Source: CAZNAQ01 sp964585585 (GTDB lineage: Bacteria > Patescibacteriota > Patescibacteriia > Patescibacteriales > JAGXOH01). From it: 34,567 bases of DNA. The stretch is from the NCBI GenBank assembly GCA_964585585.1, contig CAZPEL010000005.1:1-34567 (forward strand), read 5' to 3'. Of this stretch, positions 29,726-34,567 are shown piece after piece. Position numbers and translations under genes: made by a program. The notes under the pieces are model-generated. The model was given only the letters and a program-made list of their open reading frames with translations, was not told where the DNA came from and made no database searches. The first letter of the stretch is position 1, and every line of letters begins with the position of its first letter.

Positions 29726-31069
29726 TTATTGTTTATGGGATAATCGAGCCAGGATATCTCCTTCGGTTAAAACTCCGACATTGTTACCCCGGTTGTCGGT
29801 TATCAGAACCTTGTATTCATGGGTTCGTTTCATTTTTTGGATGATATCACTCAAGGAAGCGTTATAACGGCAGGATACGACCGGCTTTAACTCCACTTCC
29901 CGCAAGGGGGTGTCCAGATCCATATTTTCGGCCACCAAATTAATGATCATGTCCTCGGTTATAAGTCCCCGGGGTTCATTATGACCGTCCAAAACGGCCA
30001 CGCTATGGATATGTTCCTCGTCCAGCATCCGGGCCGCCTGGCGGAGAGTGGCCTCCTGGGGCAGGGAAAAAATGCCTTCTTTCATAACATCCCGAGCCCT
30101 ATCCTCTGGGGCCGGGCCGAATATTTTGGGAGCCAATTTGATATACCATACGGCGGACTGGACCTGAAGGATATAACCCACCGCTATGATCAAAGCTATA
30201 TCCGAACCCTCACTGCCAAAAACGGTCATGGCAATGGCCAGGGCCACGGAAAGATTCCTCATCACCGTACCATAAACCAGAGCTATTCCGTCTCCCCGGT
30301 CAAAAAAGAGTCTTCCCAAAAGAGAGGTCAAGAAATAGTTAAAAGCGTAAAAGGCCACAAGCGGCAGGAGCAAAAAGATGATTATTTTGGGATTGGCAAT
30401 TATCATCTGCGCTTTCAAGGCCATGGCCACAAAGATGATACCAACCACCCCCACTGAAGAAATACTGGAAAAATCGGGTTTGATATTCTTTTTATAATGG
30501 GCCTCGCCATACCTTTTGATCAAGAACCTCTGGGTCAAATTCCCCAGGATCAAAGGGATAAAAATGACCAAACCGATCTGCTTAAAGGTTTTAGCCAAGG
30601 GAACGGACACTACTTTGCCCATTAAAAAATTGGCGTAAAACGGAGTAAGTATAGAGCCCAGGACCAGACCGATCACGGTCATTTTTACCGCCGAGGCCAC
30701 ATTACCCTTGGCGAAGCCGGTCCAGGAAACAGTCATGCCGCTGGTGGGAAGCAAGGCCATTAAAAGCAAGCCAAAGGCCAACAAGGGGTAATCGGCCAAA
30801 AATACTTGGCCGATAAAAAAAGCGGCAAAGGGAATGATCAAAAAATTGACTATTTGAGTGCTCCCCTGCAATTTCCAATCCAGTTCCCCTAAAACGCTCT
30901 TCAAATTCAGGCCCACCATCATGGGATAGATCATTAAAATGGTCAGGGGGATTATCAGGACCTTTAAATATTGGGGATCATCCCAATAACCATAGACCAA
31001 TCCGGCCAGCATGGCCAAGGGGATCAACCAGCTAAGATTTCTCTTGATATAATTTATTTTTTTCAACAT
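29726..31069 (-). CDS. BASS/ACR3-type transporter fused to two CBS domains
   Basis: 447 aa. The first 310 residues form about 10 TM helices of the bile acid/sodium symporter superfamily. The block ALLPTSGMTVSWTGFAKGNVASA (starting near 105) is close to arsenite-efflux ACR3-type members; GDGIALVYGTVMRNLSVALAIA (starting near 258) is the second conserved crossover region. A pair of CBS domains follows from residue 324 (RARDVMKEGIFSLPQ... to the end, with GLITEDMI and GVLTEGDIL); CBS pairs usually bind adenosyl nucleotides and gate the attached protein. The CBS fusion is unusual for this transporter family. It starts 3 nt after the TDT-like gene. The substrate is unknown: arsenite, organic anion or a sulfur anion. 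Confidence 0.88.
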   Translation of the reverse strand: MLKKINYIKRNLSWLIPLAMLAGLVYGYWDDPQYLKVLIIPLTILMIYPMMVGLNLKSVLGELDWKLQGSTQIVNFLIIPFAAFFIGQVFLADYPLLAFGLLLMALLPTSGMTVSWTGFAKGNVASAVKMTVIGLVLGSILTPFYANFLMGKVVSVPLAKTFKQIGLVIFIPLILGNLTQRFLIKRYGEAHYKKNIKPDFSSISSVGVVGIIFVAMALKAQMIIANPKIIIFLLLPLVAFYAFNYFLTSLLGRLFFDRGDGIALVYGTVMRNLSVALAIAMTVFGSEGSDIALIIAVGYILQVQSAVWYIKLAPKIFGPAPEDRARDVMKEGIFSLPQEATLRQAARMLDEEHIHSVAVLDGHNEPRGLITEDMIINLVAENMDLDTPLREVELKPVVSCRYNASLSDIIQKMKRTHEYKVLITDNRGNNVGVLTEGDILARLSHKQ

Positions 31070-31072
31070 AAA

Positions 31073-32233
31073 TTATTTTAAGCAATTTATTTTTTCAGTT
31101 CCCAATCGGGCGCACTTGATATGCTTGATCAAAAGCTCCAGATAAAGGATTATGGTCAAAATGATTGTAAGAACAAAAACCGCGTACAACCAAGGGCTGG
31201 TCAGAACCAATTTATAGACAAAAGCCCCCAGAACCACAAAAGCGACCAGGGGACAAATAAAACCCCATTGGGAAACATAAAAATCTCGGAAATGATCCTT
31301 TTTGAAGTAATCCCACAACAAGGATAGGCCAAAAAGCATATACCAAACCTCAAAAGCGAAAGCTACACCCATTACCAAATAATAATAAGCTCCCAATTCA
31401 AAACCATGAGTATGCTCCAAAAAATGGCCTATCCGAAAAGCACTAATGGCAAACAGGGTGATATTGGGAACCACTATCAAAAAACTGGGTAAAAATTGCT
31501 TTTCCGGCAGCCCGGTGGAGGCGAAATGGCTCTGGAAGACGGTTATCATCTTCACTACCAACAAAAAAACGCCCATAGACCCGGAAATAAGGGACATAAA
31601 AGCGGCCCAATTGGCAATAGAAGCGTTGTGGGACATAGCGGCGATCCCGGTGCCCACCACTGTTAACATTCCCAGTAAAAAGGGATGTAAAAGCCAGCCG
31701 AAATTTATTTTCTTGATATCAAAACCTTTACTGAAAGATATCCCCAAAAGCTTTATCTCGGTGAACATAACAAACACGAACAACAAGGACCAAAAGATCA
31801 TAGCCGGCAGAAACAAACTCTGGAAATTATTGGACATAAGAGGGAAGAAATAACGCACAGGGCCGATAAAAACATTCATGGTCATGAGCAGAGAGATCAA
31901 AGGGGGCAACAGGGCGGTGTTGCTCAAAGGATCGTTCAACAACTCTCGGAATCTACCGGACCGAAACCAAGAGATCAACTTTTTAATAAAATAAACGGTC
32001 AAAACCAGATGCAATCCGGTAAAGCCCATCATAACCGCTTCTAAAAAATATTGATAAAAAAAATTCCAACCAACCAATCCTTTGGACCAGATATCAGCTC
32101 GAGTAACCAGGCCCGGACCGTGCGTGGTTGTATATTGCATCAAAACAAAAGGCATGACCGCCACCCCTCCCGCGCCCAAGGAAGCCAGAAAGGCCAAGGG
32201 CGTAAAATTGCTTTGTGATTTACTTTGCTCCAT
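31073..32233 (-). CDS. 10-TM TDT/SLAC1-like (possibly TsoY-like) membrane protein
   Basis: 386 aa with about ten TM helices and few charged loops. The start FTPLAFLASLGAGGVAVMPFVLMQY (residues 10-34) resembles the TDT/SLAC1 fold start; it also recalls the TsoY (seleno)protein family linked to thiosulfate and sulfur genes, though I rely on memory and rate that as weak. Other blocks are MNVFIGPVRYFFPLM, GMLTVVGTGIAAMSHNASIANWAAFM and FAISAFRIGHFLEHTHGFELG. No in-frame UGA, so it is not a selenoprotein here. First gene of the five-gene run and directly under the palindrome promoter (32308-32337), with a leader hairpin just before the ATG. Confidence 0.75.
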   Translation of the reverse strand: MEQSKSQSNFTPLAFLASLGAGGVAVMPFVLMQYTTTHGPGLVTRADIWSKGLVGWNFFYQYFLEAVMMGFTGLHLVLTVYFIKKLISWFRSGRFRELLNDPLSNTALLPPLISLLMTMNVFIGPVRYFFPLMSNNFQSLFLPAMIFWSLLFVFVMFTEIKLLGISFSKGFDIKKINFGWLLHPFLLGMLTVVGTGIAAMSHNASIANWAAFMSLISGSMGVFLLVVKMITVFQSHFASTGLPEKQFLPSFLIVVPNITLFAISAFRIGHFLEHTHGFELGAYYYLVMGVAFAFEVWYMLFGLSLLWDYFKKDHFRDFYVSQWGFICPLVAFVVLGAFVYKLVLTSPWLYAVFVLTIILTIILYLELLIKHIKCARLGTEKINCLK

Positions 32234-32243
32234 AAAAACAAGT

Positions 32244-32275
32244 AAAGATCGATCGGCGGAAACCGATTGATCTTT
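32244..32275 (-). promoter_or_regulatory. Leader hairpin upstream of the transporter/CstR-like operon
   Basis: AAAGATCGATCGG (32244-32256) and CCGATTGATCTTT (32263-32275) are complementary apart from one position. On the minus-strand transcript the hairpin is followed by ACTTGTTTTT and then ATG, so it may act as an attenuator, or affect translation. Confidence 0.45.
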
Positions 32276-32307
32276 GTTTATTTTTTATCTTTTTGCAACT
32301 GTTTCGC

Positions 32308-32337
32308 AGTTTATCATACACCCCCGGGGGGTGTCAA
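32308..32337 (-). promoter_or_regulatory. Promoter with CsoR/CstR-type operator
   Basis: Minus strand: perfect TTGACA (32332-32337), 18-bp spacer, TAAACT (32308-32313) with upstream TG; GATAAA with a 16-bp spacer is an alternative. The spacer is filled by the palindrome ACACCCCC (32318-32325) and GGGGGTGT (32327-32334). Run-of-C/run-of-G dyads flanked by AT are the usual operators of the CsoR/CstR/FrmR family. Confidence 0.65.
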
Positions 32338-32355
32338 CCCCATTTACTCCAAACC

Positions 32356-32391
32356 GTATAAAAAAACACCGGTTTGGATAAAACCGGTGTT
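32356..32391 (-). terminator. Intrinsic terminator of clpP
   Basis: AACACCGGTTT (32365-32375) and AAACCGGTGTT (32381-32391) form a perfect 11-bp stem; on the minus strand it is followed by a run of T. Confidence 0.85.
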
Positions 32392-32418
32392 AAAACCAGG
32401 TAAAAAAACTAAATGATA

Positions 32419-33006
32419 TCAACCGTTGTTGCTTTTGATTATTTTATCTATCAAGCCGTACTTCTTGGCCTCGTCCGCGGTCATAAACCTATCCCGGTCC
32501 GTGTCCTTTTCCACCTTGGAAACGGGTTGGCCGGTGTGCTTGGCCAGGATCTTATTCATTTTTTCCTTGATCTTGAGGATGTGCTGAGCCCGAATACTGA
32601 CATCAGTGGCCTGACCTTCGGCTCCACCCATGACCTGATGGATCATAACCTCGCTATTAGGCAGGGCATATCTTTTACCCTTGGTGCCGGCCGCCAACAA
32701 AGTGGCGCCCATAGAAGCGGCCATACCCACGCAAATAGTGGAAACATCGCATTTTAAGTATTGGATAGTATCATAGATCCCCATTCCGGCGGAAACCGAA
32801 CCTCCGGGGCAATTGATATAGAATTTGATCTCCTTGCTTTTGTCCTGGGCATCTAAAAACAACAATTGAGCTATCACAATATTGGCCACACTGTCGGAAA
32901 TGGGTTCCCCTAAAAAGACTATCCTATCTTTTAAAAGCCGGGAATAAATGTCATAAGCTCTTTCCACATTGCCTGATTTTTCTATAACTGTTGGAATTAA
33001 TGGCAT
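32419..33006 (-). CDS. clpP: ATP-dependent Clp protease proteolytic subunit
   Basis: 195-aa serine peptidase that forms the tetradecameric Clp core and degrades proteins delivered by ClpX or ClpA/C. The catalytic triad is complete: Ser98 in VGMAASMGA, His123 in VMIHQVMGG, and Asp172 in EKDTDRDRFM, matching E. coli Ser97/His122/Asp171. CPGGSVSAGMGIYD (66-79) is the oxyanion-hole strand. It starts MPLIPTVIEKSG, so almost no propeptide. A terminator follows, so clpP is monocistronic. No promoter was picked with confidence in the AT-rich 281-bp region shared with trpS. Confidence 0.97.
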   Translation of the reverse strand: MPLIPTVIEKSGNVERAYDIYSRLLKDRIVFLGEPISDSVANIVIAQLLFLDAQDKSKEIKFYINCPGGSVSAGMGIYDTIQYLKCDVSTICVGMAASMGATLLAAGTKGKRYALPNSEVMIHQVMGGAEGQATDVSIRAQHILKIKEKMNKILAKHTGQPVSKVEKDTDRDRFMTADEAKKYGLIDKIIKSNNG

Positions 33007-33091
33007 AAAATTTACTTTATTATTGAATTATATATTACAAAAAGATTTTAGTTTAATGGTTCTTATTTGTCAAACAGACCAAAAAATACTA

Positions 33092-33123
33092 AATTCGAAA
33101 TTCACCTACCTGTCGGCAGACAG
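33092..33123. repeat. Intergenic repeat-like sequence with a small palindrome
   Basis: AATTCGAAATTC (33092-33103) also occurs at 28568-28579. Just after it, CTGTC (33110-33114) and GACAG (33119-33123) form a palindrome around GGCA. The surrounding 33060-33180 is AT-rich with recurring AAATT/AAATC words and no ORF. Confidence 0.45.
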
Positions 33124-33250
33124 AAAATCCTAAACAAATTACAAAATTCAAACTTATCTTTATTATAAATCAAAATCACAAACCTGAAAACCGTTATTAT
33201 TAATATATTTTTATTAATGACCCGGTTTTTGATTCAAAAGGGACAACCGA

Positions 33251-33279
33251 TTGATTCTTAAGCCAAAATCATATACAAT
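33251..33279 (+). promoter_or_regulatory. Promoter of trpS, giving a nearly leaderless mRNA
   Basis: TTGATT (33251-33256), 17-bp spacer, TACAAT (33274-33279). The ATG at 33288 is only 8 nt past the -10, so the transcript would start at or within a few nt of the start codon. No SD is present. Confidence 0.6.
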
Positions 33280-33287
33280 AATTTAAT

Positions 33288-34283
33288 ATGAGCAATAAAA
33301 CCGAAACCAAAACCCTTTTTTCCGGAGTCCAGCCCAGTGGCAATCTCCACATCGGTAATTACATCGGAGCTATTTCCCAATGGTTGGAAATGCAGGAGAA
33401 TTACAACTGTATTTTTTGTGTGGTTGATTATCACTCTATTACGGTCAAACAAGATCCGGAAATTCTGCGAAAAAAAATAATTGAAATAGCTAAAATTTAC
33501 CTTGCTTCCGGTATTGATCCAAAAAAAGCTATTATTTTTAAACAATCCGATATAAAAGAACACACGGAGTTGGCTTGGATCTTGAACTGCGTATCCGCGA
33601 GAATGAGTGATATGTACAAAATGACCCAATTCAAAGACAAGGGAGGAGAAAAAGAAAGTGTTAGCGTGGGTCTTTTTGATTATCCGGCCTTAATGGCGGC
33701 CGATATCCTGCTTTATGATACTGATGTGGTCCCGGTGGGCGATGACCAGGCCCAACATGTGGAGCTAACCCGAACCTTGGCCCGGAGATTCAATAAAAGA
33801 TTCGGCGAAACTTTTGTAGTGCCAGAACTCAAATTCAAAAAAGAAGGCGCCCGGATCATGGGGTTGGACGATCCGACTAAAAAAATGAGCAAAAGCGCCG
33901 AAAGCGAACTTAATTACATCTCTCTTATCGACAACCCGGAAAAAGCGGCCCAAAAAATAATGAAGGCAACCACTGATTCCGGATCGGAAATAAAATACAA
34001 CCCCGAAGAAAAACCGGGTATTTCCAATCTCTTAACCATTTATTCCCTATTCGCCGACAAGACCATTGAAGAGCTAGAAAAAGAATATAAAGGGAAACAA
34101 TACGGAGAATTCAAAAAAGATCTGGCCGGGATAATAAAGAATTTTCTTTCCGGCTTCCAAGAGAAATACAACAATATTAGTGATAAGGAGGTAAAAGAAA
34201 TTCTGGAACAAGGAGCGGAAAAATTAAGGTCAAGGGCGGAAAAAAAGATACAAGAGGTTAAAAAAGGGATCGGAGTAATATAA
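33288..34283 (+). CDS. trpS: Tryptophan--tRNA ligase
   Basis: 331-aa class I synthetase, a homodimer charging tRNA-Trp. SGVQPSGNLHIGNYIGAI (12-29) holds the HIGH motif as HIGN. KMSKSAESE, near nucleotide 33883, is a perfect KMSKS loop. DADxx-type binding residues are in VPVGDDQAQHVELTR (starting near 148), the signature of bacterial TrpRS. Length is normal. It is divergent from clpP and convergent with the 16S rRNA gene; a terminator follows 25 nt after the stop. The start is supported by the promoter placed just upstream. Confidence 0.97.
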   Translation: MSNKTETKTLFSGVQPSGNLHIGNYIGAISQWLEMQENYNCIFCVVDYHSITVKQDPEILRKKIIEIAKIYLASGIDPKKAIIFKQSDIKEHTELAWILNCVSARMSDMYKMTQFKDKGGEKESVSVGLFDYPALMAADILLYDTDVVPVGDDQAQHVELTRTLARRFNKRFGETFVVPELKFKKEGARIMGLDDPTKKMSKSAESELNYISLIDNPEKAAQKIMKATTDSGSEIKYNPEEKPGISNLLTIYSLFADKTIEELEKEYKGKQYGEFKKDLAGIIKNFLSGFQEKYNNISDKEVKEILEQGAEKLRSRAEKKIQEVKKGIGVI

Positions 34284-34308
34284 AAATATTCTTTAAAAAC
34301 ATAATAAA

Positions 34309-34338
34309 CCACCGGTTTGTGCCGGTGGCTTTGTTTTT
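34309..34338 (+). terminator. Intrinsic terminator of trpS
   Basis: CCACCGG (34309-34315) and CCGGTGG (34322-34328), 6-nt loop, then CTTTGTTTTT. Confidence 0.8.
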
Positions 34339-34369
34339 GCCGACTGATCGTCGACAAGAATTTTTATAC

Positions 34370-34400
34370 AAAAACCCTGCGCCGGTAGTGCAGGGTTTTT
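34370..34400. terminator. Terminator at the end of the 16S rRNA transcript
   Basis: AAAAACCCTGC (34370-34380) and GCAGGGTTTTT (34390-34400), 9-nt loop. It works on either strand; on the minus strand it would stop the 16S transcript about 125 nt after the mature 3' end. Confidence 0.75.
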
Positions 34401-34452
34401 AAATTGAGAAAATATTTTCGGTTCTAACAGGCGCCAATTCTTGGTACTCAAG

Positions 34453-34512
34453 CTCTTTCTTGACGGATCAAGAAAGAGGTCGACCTTTTCTTTATCGAAG
34501 AACGATAAAGAA
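34453..34512 (-). promoter_or_regulatory. Two hairpins in the 16S rRNA 3' trailer
   Basis: CTCTTTCTTG (34453-34462) with CAAGAAAGAG (34469-34478), and TTCTTTATCG (34488-34497) with CGATAAAGAA (34503-34512). Both are perfect 10-bp stems. They lie between the 16S 3' end and the terminator and may guide or limit trailer processing. Confidence 0.6.
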
Positions 34513-34526
34513 TAGGTATCTCCTAG

Positions 34527-34567
34527 AAAGGAGGTGATTCACCCACAGCTTCCGCTACGGGTGCCTT
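34527..34567 (-). rRNA. rrs: 16S ribosomal RNA, 3' end only
   Basis: The reverse complement of the last 41 bases reads through GGAAGCTGTGGGTGAATCACCTCCTTT, which includes the conserved helix 45 flank and the anti-Shine-Dalgarno CCUCC. The mature 3' end is near 34527 and the rest of the gene is beyond the window. It is transcribed leftwards, towards trpS. Confidence 0.92.

Noticed and set aside
31073..32233. Selenoprotein version of the TDT/TsoY-like gene
   Set aside because: No in-frame TGA is present in the gene.
1..34567. Alternative genetic code (TGA as Gly), CRISPR arrays, tRNA genes, transposases
   Set aside because: TGA serves as stop in at least three genes and is not read through; no spaced direct repeats, cloverleaf-like sequences or transposase motifs were seen.

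Overview
The window looks like a piece of a Patescibacteria (Candidate Phyla Radiation) genome. This is inferred from gene content; no search was possible. The signs are: a ThrRS with the motif variants I associate with CPR bacteria; a VirB2/pilin-like small double-TM protein; a very large acidic protein of unknown function beside ftsK; a lamin-tail/PKD/OB-fold surface protein; many small one- or two-TM proteins; very short intergenic regions; and a 16S rRNA 3' end with no 23S gene after it. TGA is used as a stop (19041-19043, 4796-4798, 6120-6122) and never read through in a recognised gene, so the code is the standard bacterial one. A 100-N scaffold gap lies at 17854-17953.

Layout. 1-6122: 3' part of thrS, a convergent histidine phosphatase, DUF389 membrane protein, argS, a small basic ORF and DUF72 on the minus strand, then an 87-aa gene with a strong promoter and Shine-Dalgarno sequence. 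6159-9766 (minus): metallo-beta-lactamase-fold hydrolase, single-TM protein, gyrA. 9891-18928 (minus): lamin-tail/PKD/OB surface protein (broken by the gap), ftsK, and a 1430-aa protein of unknown function with a LysM-like segment. 19041-19896 (minus): a 56-aa zinc-ribbon protein and a protein-isoaspartate methyltransferase. 20015-26070 (minus): a tightly packed run of flippase, glycosyltransferase, RluA-family pseudouridine synthase, two tiny membrane proteins, an ECF sigma factor and a membrane protein that is probably its partner. 26151-28484 (plus): pilin-like protein, glycoside-hydrolase-like protein and a ROK protein.

28633-32340 (minus) is the most interesting region. It is a probable operon of a 10-TM TDT/SLAC1-like transporter, a BASS/ACR3-type transporter fused to two CBS domains, a DUF302 protein, a CsoR/CstR-family repressor with two cysteines but no metal-binding histidine, and thioredoxin. 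Its promoter carries a near-perfect C5/G6 palindrome between -35 and -10, the sort of operator this repressor family uses. Together they suggest a self-regulated reactive-sulfur or redox (or metalloid) response unit. A second promoter at 19262-19291 has a similar dyad.

32419-34567: clpP, divergent trpS with an almost leaderless promoter, and the 3' end of a minus-strand 16S rRNA followed by hairpins and a terminator, which implies unlinked rRNA genes. No tRNA, CRISPR array, insertion sequence or phage gene was seen, and no gene-free stretch exceeds 300 bases.
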